Of a stretch of DNA of 64,000 bases, positions 1 to 6,768 are shown piece by piece. Numbering within the stretch: position 1 is the stretch's first letter; every line of letters starts with the position of its first letter. Made by a program: the position numbers and the translations under genes. The DNA lies in assembly GCA_003243195.1 (NCBI GenBank), contig QFQI01000011.1, positions 1-64,000 on the forward strand, read 5' to 3'. This stretch comes from Sphingomonas taxi (GTDB lineage: Bacteria; Pseudomonadota; Alphaproteobacteria; Sphingomonadales; Sphingomonadaceae). The notes below the pieces were generated by a model. The model was not told the DNA's origin. It ran no database searches and saw nothing but the letters and a program-made list of their open reading frames with translations.

Positions 1-2
1 AC

Positions 3-917
3 GATGCCACCAGCGAGCTTATGCACGTCGAGATGGTCGAGAGCGAGAGCACCTTCTCCTACATGCGCGCGACGAGGACCTATCTCGAGCGGCACGGCAA
101 GCCGGTGGCCTTCTACACCGACAAGCACAGCGCCTTTCGGAACAACACGGCCTCGGCAAAGGGCGACGGCATGACCCACCTGGGTCGTGCGCTGGACCGG
201 CTCAACATCGAGCTCATCTGCGCAAACTCGCCGCAGGCGAAGGGACGCGTCGAGCGGGTCAACGCGACGCTGCAGGACCGTCTGGTCAAGGCGATGCGGC
301 TTCACCGCATCTCCACCATCGACCAAGCCAATGCCTTCCTCCCCTCCTACATGGCGCAGCACAATCGGCGGTTCGCCAAGGCGCCGTTCGATCCGCGCGA
401 TCTACACCGGCCGCTGGCCATCCACGAAGACCTGGAGGCGGAGCTGGTGTGGCGGGAGCAGCGCACCGTCACCGGCGCCCTCACCTTGCACTACAACAAG
501 GCCATGTTCATCCTCGAGCCCTCCCCTGCGTCACAGGCGCTCGCTCGCAAGAAGGTGGACGTGTGCGAGTACCCGGATGGCCGGCTCGAGATCCAGCACG
601 AGGGCACTGCCCTACCCTATCGCATGTTCGACAAGATGCGCCGGGTGAACCAGGCTGCTGTGGTCGACAACAAGCATCTCGACGCCGCGCTGGCGCTGGC
701 ACGCACCATCCAGCAGGCTCAGCCGCACCATGCCAAGCGCAACAACAACGAGCCGGCGCGCACCGCACAGCCTGTCGGCATCTTCAAGGCTCCCTCACAG
801 CCTTCATCCATGCCGAAGCTGGATCGCCGCACGCTTGGTAACAAGCGGCTCAAGCGTGGCCCACGCCTCTCCAATGAAGAGCTCGTCGCGCGCGGCCTCG
901 GCGAGTACGCCCGCTAG
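3..917 (+). CDS. ISNCY-like transposase, 5' end cut by the window edge
   Basis: The frame is open from the first base, so the protein begins upstream and only the C-terminal part (about 304 residues) is present. It continues an RNase-H-like integrase core: an Asp in YTDKHSAF and a Glu in KGRVERVNATLQDR fit the second and third acidic residues of a DDE transposase, with the first Asp probably just before or in the DATSELM stretch at the left edge. A basic C-terminal tail (RRTLGNKRLKRG) follows, as in ISNCY-type enzymes. The stop is intact, so there is no sign of decay in the visible part. The outer end of the element should lie in the bases after 917, but a terminal repeat cannot be proved without the left end. 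Confidence 0.85.
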   Translation, partial: DATSELMHVEMVESESTFSYMRATRTYLERHGKPVAFYTDKHSAFRNNTASAKGDGMTHLGRALDRLNIELICANSPQAKGRVERVNATLQDRLVKAMRLHRISTIDQANAFLPSYMAQHNRRFAKAPFDPRDLHRPLAIHEDLEAELVWREQRTVTGALTLHYNKAMFILEPSPASQALARKKVDVCEYPDGRLEIQHEGTALPYRMFDKMRRVNQAAVVDNKHLDAALALARTIQQAQPHHAKRNNNEPARTAQPVGIFKAPSQPSSMPKLDRRTLGNKRLKRGPRLSNEELVARGLGEYAR

Positions 918-1051
918 CGTCCGAAAGCGCCCACTTCGCGACATTGAAGCCGCTGGCGCGACCAGCCTGCGACCGCGAGCCGGCCTCGACTATCCTCGCT
1001 TGTTTATGGGATGGAGCTAGGACAAGGTGCGACTGTAATGTCGAGGTGATC

Positions 1052-1453
1052 ATGTTCTCCCGCAGCGCAAAATGGTTCTTATTTGCTGTTTCTATCGCCT
1101 TGTTTTCTGCGGGAAACGCATCTGCGTGCTACGTGCCTACGCAGTTTCGGCCTGCCGGCACGATATTCGACGCCGTGCTCTCCGTCACTGTGATTAATGA
1201 ATTAGGCGCCGGAGCCTCAGGAGCGATACAATCGAGGGTGAACAAGGTGCTGAAGGGACAATATAGGGAGCAAGCAGTTTCCTTGCCTTGGTTTGTTTCG
1301 GACGGAAAAGGCAGCTGTCCATCTTCGTCACCATACCTCCACAAGGGTGATCAAGCGACCGTCTACTTAATGCGTAGCGCTCGGCAGCCTCAGGCTGAAG
1401 GGGCTCCAGCGTTTATCGTAGTTGGATGGATGCGCTCCTCGGACGTCCGCTAA
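1052..1453 (+). CDS. small secreted protein, unknown function
   Basis: About 133 residues with a clear signal peptide: basic start (MFSRSAKW), hydrophobic core FLFAVSIALFSAG and cleavage near NASA-CYV, leaving a mature protein that starts with Cys-Tyr-Val-Pro. An upstream ATG at 944 is in frame but would bury the signal peptide, so the ATG at 1052 is preferred. The mature part has a VNKVLKG segment followed by a short beta-like region and a second Cys (GSCPSS), loosely like the netrin/TIMP-like folds of some bacterial secreted proteins; this is only an impression. Codon use is less GC-rich than in the core genes to the right, consistent with acquired DNA beside a transposase. The last codons lie inside the left arm of an inverted repeat. 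Confidence 0.6.
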   Translation: MFSRSAKWFLFAVSIALFSAGNASACYVPTQFRPAGTIFDAVLSVTVINELGAGASGAIQSRVNKVLKGQYREQAVSLPWFVSDGKGSCPSSSPYLHKGDQATVYLMRSARQPQAEGAPAFIVVGWMRSSDVR

Positions 1454-1529
1454 CCTGCCAATTACGGCCACTCACCTGTGGTGCCGACAGGACGTACCTC
1501 GAACGTCTGATATTGGCAGGAAAGCGGAC
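1445..1529. repeat. large imperfect inverted repeat between convergent genes
   Basis: The arms are 1445-1464 (GTCCGCTAACCTGCCAATTA) and 1511-1529 (TATTGGCAGGAAAGCGGAC). They pair over about 16 bp with a 2x2 internal loop and enclose 46 bases. It lies where a rightward and a leftward gene meet and could end transcription from both sides. The GTCCGCT/AGCGGAC ends are like the short dispersed intergenic motifs common in sphingomonads, so it may instead be a miniature repeat element. Confidence 0.6.
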
Positions 1530-1539
1530 ATTCCCAACC

Positions 1540-1851
1540 TCAGGCTCGCGACTCCCAGATGTAGCCGATGTGGTCGACGCCTCGCTCGGTCATCTCACGA
1601 GTTATCTTATCCAACGCGGCATTAAAGCAAGCGTGAGCCTTTGCGGGATCTGGTTCTTTCGTGAAGTTGACCAGCGGCTCATCAAGCAAAAACCCTTCAC
1701 GGTAGGTATATGTGGTCAGGCGGAGCGCGCACCTTTTCACTGCCTCCCCGAACAATGCTCTCGACATCGGAGGGAGACTCTGGCCGCACCCGGAAATTCC
1801 AATCATGGTGCATAAGGCAACTAGCTTCACCGCTCGGACCTTCCACTCCAT
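1540..1851 (-). CDS. small lipoprotein, unknown function
   Basis: 103 residues. The N-terminus is a lipoprotein signal: basic MEWKVRAVK, hydrophobic LVALCTMIGI and lipobox ISGC with the lipidated Cys at about position 22. The mature part has two more cysteines (KRCALR and HACFNA), which could form a disulfide in the periplasm, and no domain I recognise. A TAATAAT stretch just upstream of the ATG on the minus strand could be a -10 box, which would make the leader very short. A GTG seven codons downstream is a possible alternative start that keeps the lipobox. The gene is an orphan in the accessory edge of the window. Confidence 0.6.
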   Translation of the reverse strand: MEWKVRAVKLVALCTMIGISGCGQSLPPMSRALFGEAVKRCALRLTTYTYREGFLLDEPLVNFTKEPDPAKAHACFNAALDKITREMTERGVDHIGYIWESRA

Positions 1852-1904
1852 CGTAAATTATTAGCCGGATCTCATGAAGGTCCGCAACGGGGCGGAAGCG
1901 CTCG

Positions 1905-2033
1905 CTACCATAAAATGTGGTCGGTGATTACGCCCGCTCGAACCAGCAGACCCAAGACGGTCGCTACGCAGATAACCGCACCGTACACGGCGATGGCTCG
2001 GGTGCGGCTGCGGCTGTCTGTTTGGTAGCTCAT
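1905..2033 (-). CDS. 42-residue single-span membrane protein
   Basis: A short frame starting MSYQTDSRSRTRAIAV and ending ITDHILW. It has a charged N-terminal tail and one hydrophobic stretch (AIAVYGAVICVATVLGLLV), so it should be a small inner-membrane protein with the tail in the cytoplasm. A GAGGTGA ribosome-binding site lies about seven bases before the chosen ATG; a second ATG two codons upstream sits too close to that site. Such short frames are often missed. There is no homology argument here, only the ribosome-binding site, the membrane segment and the lack of any competing gene. Confidence 0.5.
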   Translation of the reverse strand: MSYQTDSRSRTRAIAVYGAVICVATVLGLLVRAGVITDHILW

Positions 2034-2127
2034 ACCCATTCACCTCATTGCCTCGCCCGGCCGTGATGGTGCTCCATCTTGGGAACGTCGGCAATTGGGC
2101 GCGGTGCCATCCATCGGCGTGACCGAG

Positions 2128-2230
2128 CCCGCTGCTCTCGCAGCGGGTCCGAGGGCGCAAGAGCCGAGAGGTCACCGCCTCAGCGGGGGCAGCGCTGCGC
2201 TGCTTGGGGGGCTCCACGCTGCCCCCGCTG
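2128..2230. ncRNA. possible structured RNA or hairpin element
   Basis: Two perfect hairpins sit 33 bases apart: CCCGCTGC/GCAGCGGG with a four-base loop, then a 14-bp stem CAGCGGGGGCAGCG/CGCTGCCCCCGCTG with a 22-base loop. Neither is followed by a T run. Both lie outside any gene, and the two stems share the CAGCGGG core, so alternative pairing between them is possible. Strand, promoter and function are unknown. Confidence 0.3.
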
Positions 2231-2391
2231 CCACCACGAGTGTCATTTCTATCCGGCGGAGAATGTGTCTTTTCTAACTGGCGGCAACAAGTGATCATGG
2301 TCGTGCTGTAGACGCGACGTACAAATATCAGTCGACGGATGGCATGTCGCCCGCACGGTTGACGGCGCGCTCGTGACGGTGGTTGCAACGA

Positions 2392-2418
2392 GCCGGAGCA
2401 AACGGACGCGGCTCCGGC
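2392..2418 (-). terminator. probable terminator of the EF-hand gene
   Basis: Perfect 8-bp stem (GCCGGAGC/GCTCCGGC) with an 11-base loop, starting 3 bases past the stop codon of the leftward EF-hand gene. There is no T run, which is common in GC-rich alphaproteobacteria. Confidence 0.4.
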
Positions 2419-2421
2419 CGT

Positions 2422-2883
2422 TCAATCCTCCGTCGCCGGCGCGGGGCAGCGACAAGCAGGTCGAGTGCGTCGCTTCGGTGCCGTCGTGGCGAACTCGGTC
2501 GCGTCCATTGACCTGGAACCGTCCCGATCAGCAGTGGCGAAGCGGGCGATCGTCTTGGCGCCCCATTCCTCGAAGCTCAGGCGACCGTCATGGTCGGTGT
2601 CGAGCTTGGCAAAGGCTTTCCGGCGCGCCGCCAGATATTCATCGCGCGTGATCCGGCCATCGCGATCCTTGTCGTATCGGTCGAAGCGCTTTTGCTCGCG
2701 ACTGCGTTCCGGCGCTTCGGGTAGTCCCGGAGTCATATCGTCTTGGGGCGACGGCGTCGGCGGCGTGGCCGTCGCCGCAACCGTATCGACCCGGCGATCG
2801 GGTCGTGCCTGTCCGTTGAAGATCATCCAGCCGACCGCCACCATCAGCAAGGCCGCGATACCCCCGGCAAGATAACGCCACAT
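2422..2883 (-). CDS. membrane-anchored EF-hand protein
   Basis: About 153 residues. An N-terminal membrane anchor or uncleaved signal (YLAGGIAALLMVAVGWMIF) is followed by a Pro/Thr-rich linker and then EF-hand calcium loops: DKDRDGRITRDE, DTDHDGRLSFEE and a weaker DRDGSRSMDATE. The first two have the Asp/Glu spacing needed to bind calcium; the third is less regular. The domain should face the periplasm. An AGGGGA site lies six bases before the ATG at 2883, which decides for it over the in-frame ATG at 2889. Such EF-hand proteins are common in sphingomonads, but their roles are mostly unknown. A hairpin follows the stop. Confidence 0.75.
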   Translation of the reverse strand: MWRYLAGGIAALLMVAVGWMIFNGQARPDRRVDTVAATATPPTPSPQDDMTPGLPEAPERSREQKRFDRYDKDRDGRITRDEYLAARRKAFAKLDTDHDGRLSFEEWGAKTIARFATADRDGSRSMDATEFATTAPKRRTRPACRCPAPATED

Positions 2884-2932
2884 CGTCATTCCCCTGTTAT
2901 GTCCGGCACGCTAACAAAGAGAGCCGGCCACG

Positions 2933-3583
2933 TCACCGACCGGTGACGCGGTGCCAGAGCAGCCGTGCGGTCCGCGCCGGATGCCCGGGTGGTCGTGGGG
3001 CGTCCATGATGTCCATCCGGGCAAGATGCACCAGCGCGCCGATCGCGCGCGCGCGCGGCGGCCAGTGCCGGTTCGTGGCGATCGGCAAGTACTCCCGCGC
3101 AAGACGCCGCGCCTGTGCGGCGACGGCCGGTTCGGACAGATGTCGCGCCAGATCGGCGAGTGCCCATCCCCTGCCCGCGTCCGCGATCCACGCGCCCTCC
3201 ATCCCGGCGACCGCCGCCATGGCGCCGAACAGCCGCGAACCGCGCGCGCCGGCATGCTCATCGAGGGCTGCGGCGTCCAGCGTGGGTTCCAGCAGCGGCT
3301 CCCAACCTTCGACAAGCCGCGCCAGTGCCGCGCCACCGATGCTCGGCACGACATGCTGCGCCAGCGCCTGCAAGAGCGGCTCGGCCGGCGCCGATGCCGT
3401 GTCCAGCGCGGCCAGCGCCTCATGCCACCACGTCAGGCGCATCTGCCCGATCAGCGGCTCGCGCGTACTGCGCAGGATCGCGCCCAGCCGCTCGTCGAGC
3501 GCCAGCAAGGCCGCCATACCGGGCTGCGCGTCCAGAGGGGCATAGCGAACCGCCAGCGCTCGTTCGACGTCCGATGATGGCAT
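2933..3583 (-). CDS. squalene/phytoene synthase-like protein (possible assembly-factor type)
   Basis: 216 residues. The start at MPSSDVERALAV is chosen because the longer frame would run into the divergent gene. The middle matches the squalene/phytoene synthase fold in its NDUFAF6-like branch: LRST-type segments, QMRLTWWHEALAAL, and the late helix QARRLAREYLPIA. The Asp-rich motifs that bind prenyl diphosphate in true phytoene and squalene synthases are not visible, and no carotenoid genes are nearby. It may therefore be a non-catalytic member, like the mitochondrial complex I assembly factor, rather than a carotenoid enzyme. That reading is inference; the family assignment is fairly firm. 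Confidence 0.65.
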   Translation of the reverse strand: MPSSDVERALAVRYAPLDAQPGMAALLALDERLGAILRSTREPLIGQMRLTWWHEALAALDTASAPAEPLLQALAQHVVPSIGGAALARLVEGWEPLLEPTLDAAALDEHAGARGSRLFGAMAAVAGMEGAWIADAGRGWALADLARHLSEPAVAAQARRLAREYLPIATNRHWPPRARAIGALVHLARMDIMDAPRPPGHPARTARLLWHRVTGR

Positions 3584-3662
3584 CGTTGGCAGAAAATCAA
3601 TCCTTTGCGTCGTATGTCGGACGGATGCCCACGGAAATGGTCGGAGCCCGGGAAAGTACGAA

Positions 3663-5513
3663 ATGCGCGGCACCTTCAGCAAGTCGGTAAAGACCCGTCT
3701 CTCCACCCGGTTTCTCAAGGACACGAGCGGCTCCACGATGGCGATGATGGCCGCCGGCCTCGTCGTCGCGATCGCGTGCCTGGGGGGCGCGATCGACGCC
3801 GGGCGCATGTACATCGTGAAGAGCCAGCTCCAGGCCGGCGTCGACGCCGCGGCACTGGCGGGGGCTCGCGCGTTCGGCGTGACCGACAGCAGCCCGAACA
3901 GCCGGACCAAGCAGGTCGATTCGTACTTCGACGGCAATTTTCCCCGCAATCCCGCCTATATGGGCACCGTCGACATCCAGTTGAATCCGACGTTCCAGGT
4001 GGTCAACGGCGTGAACGTGACCACCGTCAATGCATCGGCGACGCTGGACATGTCGTTCATGCGCCTGTTCGGTTTCGGCAGGACCACCGTTTCAGCCGTG
4101 GCGAAGGCCGAGCTTCAGCCTCGCCCGCTCGAGGTCATGGTCGTGCTCGACAATACCGGGTCGATGCGGTTCAACCTGTCCAACGGCAAGACCCGCATCG
4201 TGGCGCTGAAGGAAGCGGCGAACAGCTTTGTCGACATCCTCTTTCAGGGAGGAACCCAGCGCAAGGACCTGGCGCTTGGCTTCATCCCCTATGATGTCAC
4301 CGTCAACGTCGGGAAATTGCTGCCTTCGGGATCGGTGACGCCAGTGAACGGCTTCAACGCCGGATCGCCGGGCACGCGCTATGCCTGGAAAGGCTGCGTG
4401 ATGAACGACACCACCGTACGCGACGTCAGCAGCGATCGCACGGTGTCGGAAGCCAATGCCTGGGATCTGACGCGCACCTTGCCCGGGGAGGGCGGCAATC
4501 CCGCCGTAATGCCGTACTTCGTTCCCCCTATGTACGTCCCTGCCCTGTATACCACCAATACTGCCGAACTCGGGAACAAGAACAGCGACTTCTACAAGAT
4601 CGGTTCCGGCGAGCAGCGCAACAATCTCTATCGCCTCGATTCCGGTAACGGGATGGATCTCGCCAATAGCGCGGCTTATCGGTCGTGGCTGTACGATTAT
4701 TATATCGGGCTGAACTACAGCGGCAGCGCGCAAAGCGCCTACAATGTCGTCCGCGCGACCGATGGAAGCTATTTCGATCCGACGAGTGGCAACCGATCGA
4801 CGTCGAACTGGTATATCGATACGTCACGGATCCCTTATTACAACGACTCCAGTTACTGGTCCGCACCAGCCACGGGCACCGTCAACAGCAATGGTGGCGT
4901 CGCCGACAGCTTTGCCGCTGCATATACCACCCCGATGCCCACGCCCAACTGGCAGTGTCCGGAGGAGGCGATGCTGCCGCTCTACAATCGCCAGAAGACC
5001 GACTATAGCGCCTATATCCGCGACAAGAACGCCGCGATCTATCCCGGGAACGGGACGATCCATCATGCCGGATTGTTGTGGGCTTATCGCTTGCTGGTGC
5101 GTGACGACAAGTTCCCACGCCCCCGCCCCTCGGGAATGAGCGGCGAGCAGGCGAAGCGCGCGATCGTCTTCATGACCGACGGCATCAACGATGTCGACGA
5201 GGACCAGAACGGTTACCGCGACCGCACCTTCACATGGTACGGCCGGTGGTCCGATCGCACGATCTCCGCCCGCGCCGACGACGCCGAGACGCAGATGCTG
5301 CGTCGCTTCTCGAAGACCTGCAGCAATATCCAGCGTGAGCCGAATGCGCCGCAGGTCTATATCATCGCGCTGGTCGCCAACAGCAGCGACGTCAACACCG
5401 CCTTCGACAATTGCGCCCCGGGGCGCGTGTATCGGACGAGCAGTTCGACCCAGCTCAACGCCGCGTTCCAGAGTGTCGCGGCCGAGCTGATCGACCTGCA
5501 CCTGGTCCAATGA
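3663..5513 (+). CDS. TadG-like pilus assembly protein with von Willebrand A domain
   Basis: 616 residues. The N-terminus has the TadE/TadG arrangement: a basic stretch, then a hydrophobic segment (MAMMAAGLVVAIACLGGAI, about 25-44) followed by DAGRMYIVKSQLQAGVDAAALAGA, typical of Flp-pilus accessory pseudopilins. From about residue 157 a von Willebrand A domain begins with the metal-site motif DNTGSM, and RAIVFMTDGINDV near residue 500 is another conserved vWA strand. A Tyr/Asn/Ser-rich insertion of about 250 residues separates the two. The stop overlaps the start of the next gene (ATGA), so the three genes are translationally coupled. No Tad ATPase, secretin or Flp pilin gene lies in the window. 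It is likely anchored in the inner membrane with the bulk in the periplasm. Confidence 0.8.
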   Translation: MRGTFSKSVKTRLSTRFLKDTSGSTMAMMAAGLVVAIACLGGAIDAGRMYIVKSQLQAGVDAAALAGARAFGVTDSSPNSRTKQVDSYFDGNFPRNPAYMGTVDIQLNPTFQVVNGVNVTTVNASATLDMSFMRLFGFGRTTVSAVAKAELQPRPLEVMVVLDNTGSMRFNLSNGKTRIVALKEAANSFVDILFQGGTQRKDLALGFIPYDVTVNVGKLLPSGSVTPVNGFNAGSPGTRYAWKGCVMNDTTVRDVSSDRTVSEANAWDLTRTLPGEGGNPAVMPYFVPPMYVPALYTTNTAELGNKNSDFYKIGSGEQRNNLYRLDSGNGMDLANSAAYRSWLYDYYIGLNYSGSAQSAYNVVRATDGSYFDPTSGNRSTSNWYIDTSRIPYYNDSSYWSAPATGTVNSNGGVADSFAAAYTTPMPTPNWQCPEEAMLPLYNRQKTDYSAYIRDKNAAIYPGNGTIHHAGLLWAYRLLVRDDKFPRPRPSGMSGEQAKRAIVFMTDGINDVDEDQNGYRDRTFTWYGRWSDRTISARADDAETQMLRRFSKTCSNIQREPNAPQVYIIALVANSSDVNTAFDNCAPGRVYRTSSSTQLNAAFQSVAAELIDLHLVQ

Positions 5514-6085
5514 AGCGGCTGCGCACCCTCGCGGAAAACCGGCGCGGCGGCGCGCTGGTCGAATTCGCGTTCGTCCTGCCGTTGTTGCTGACGCTGCTTT
5601 GCGGCACGATCGAGCTGGGGCACATGTTGCTGGCGCGCGTCGTCCTGGAAGGGGCGGTCGTGGAGGCGGCGCGCATTGCCACCGCCTCGATCGACAAGAG
5701 CCAGAGCGTCCGGAAGGCGACGATCAATCAAAGCATCACCTCCTCCATGTCCATGTTCCCGCTGGCAACCGGACGCAAGATGACGATCGACACCACCGTC
5801 TATGAGGATTTCAGCACCGCTTACCCGGAAAACTACGTGGATGCGAACGGGAACGGACGGTACGATCTGGGTGAAACCTACGTCGACCGCAACCAGAACG
5901 ACAGATGGGATCCCGCGACCCCGATCACCGGCACGACGGGCGACGCGGGCGACGTGCTGGCGATCACCGTACATTATCCGAAGAAGGTCCTGTTTGGCTT
6001 CATCGGCACGCAATGGGCGCTCGGGTCGCTGATCGACATCTCGGCCACCACCGTCGTTCGCAACGAAGCGGTGACGCGCTCGTGA
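5510..6085 (+). CDS. TadE-like pseudopilin
   Basis: 191 residues, starting at the ATG that overlaps the stop of the TadG-like gene. After a short basic leader (MKRLRTLAENRRGGALVEF) comes a hydrophobic helix (AFVLPLLLTLLCGTIELGHMLLAR). The RGGALVEFAFVLPLLL signature is diagnostic of the TadE family. The remaining periplasmic part is beta-rich and contains two Asp/Asn-rich loops (DANGNGRYDLGE and DRNQNDRWD) that look like calcium-binding dockerin or EF-type loops, an unusual addition for a minor pseudopilin. The gene ends in a GTGA overlap with the third member of the set. Confidence 0.8.
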   Translation: MKRLRTLAENRRGGALVEFAFVLPLLLTLLCGTIELGHMLLARVVLEGAVVEAARIATASIDKSQSVRKATINQSITSSMSMFPLATGRKMTIDTTVYEDFSTAYPENYVDANGNGRYDLGETYVDRNQNDRWDPATPITGTTGDAGDVLAITVHYPKKVLFGFIGTQWALGSLIDISATTVVRNEAVTRS

Positions 6086-6750
6086 CACGGCGTCCGCTAC
6101 GCCGGCACGCGCCGTGCGCCGCATGGCTTCGCGACGAACGCGGCGTCGCGATGCTGGAGCTCGCCCTCGTGCTGCCGCTGTTCCTGGGGTTCGTGCTCAC
6201 CGGGCTGGAGTTCGGCAACTGGGTGATGGCCAACAATCGTACGCAGCGGATGGCGTCGATGACGGCCGATCTGGTGGCGCAGAGCGGGGTCGGCGCGATC
6301 GGGGCCAGCGAGAAGCAGATCTACGACCTGTTCAGTGCCGTGGACCTGACCGCGCAGCCGTTCGACCTGCGCAACCACGGCCGGGTCGTCATCAGCAGCG
6401 TGAAGGGCACCGACAACGACGGGGACGGCGTGGTCGAACGCCGGTTCCTCTGGCAACGCTTCGATGGCGCCTATACCGCGGCGGCGCCGCTGCTCGGTTG
6501 CGCGAGGACGACCCCGCTTGCCACCCTGCCCAGCACCCGCGTCCTGCCGCTGGACGAGATCCTGTTCCACGTGCAGGTGACGTACGACTATCAGCCGTTG
6601 TTCAGCCGACGGCCGTTCGGCTGGATCAATCTAGGCACGGCGATCACGCGACAGGCCACCTACCGGGCCCGCAGCACGCAGTTTCAGACGCCGTCCAGCG
6701 TCTCGCGCTTTCCGGCCAAGTCGAACTGCACCTCCGCCAACGGATTGTGA
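6082..6750 (+). CDS. TadE-like pseudopilin, second copy
   Basis: 222 residues. The GTG start at 6082 overlaps the preceding stop (GTGA). The N-terminus reads VTRRPLRRHAPCAAWLRDERGVAMLEL, then the hydrophobic helix ALVLPLFLGFVLTGLEFGNWVM: the TadE signature RGVAMLELALVLPLF. The rest is periplasmic, with a GTDNDGDGVV loop again suggesting calcium binding and two cysteines. Together with the two genes before it, it forms a compact TadG-TadE-TadE operon. A perfect inverted repeat spans the stop codon. Long frames upstream in the same phase are overlap, not part of this protein. Confidence 0.75.
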   Translation: MTRRPLRRHAPCAAWLRDERGVAMLELALVLPLFLGFVLTGLEFGNWVMANNRTQRMASMTADLVAQSGVGAIGASEKQIYDLFSAVDLTAQPFDLRNHGRVVISSVKGTDNDGDGVVERRFLWQRFDGAYTAAAPLLGCARTTPLATLPSTRVLPLDEILFHVQVTYDYQPLFSRRPFGWINLGTAITRQATYRARSTQFQTPSSVSRFPAKSNCTSANGL

Positions 6751-6761
6751 CGGAGGTGCAG
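6726..6761. terminator. bidirectional terminator hairpin
   Basis: Perfect 11-bp stem: CTGCACCTCCG at 6726-6736 and CGGAGGTGCAG at 6751-6761, loop of 14 bases. It straddles the stop of the last TadE-like gene and lies before the end of the convergent pdhB, so it can serve both. There is no T run. Confidence 0.6.
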
Positions 6762-6768
6762 GATCGGG

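Larger units (their letters stand above)
2034..2421. other. 388-base non-coding stretch with strong secondary structure
   Basis: No convincing protein gene on either strand; open frames here are rich in Arg, Ala and Pro and have no ribosome-binding site. Three perfect hairpins stand out: arms 2128-2135/2140-2147 (8 bp, loop TCTC), arms 2181-2194/2217-2230 (14 bp) and arms 2392-2399/2411-2418 (8 bp). The first two could belong to a structured RNA or a repeat element; the third is probably the terminator of the leftward EF-hand gene. Confidence 0.5.

Noticed and set aside
2079..2294. Short open frames in the structured stretch
   Set aside because: No ribosome site and composition of chance GC-rich frames; the DNA is better explained by hairpins.
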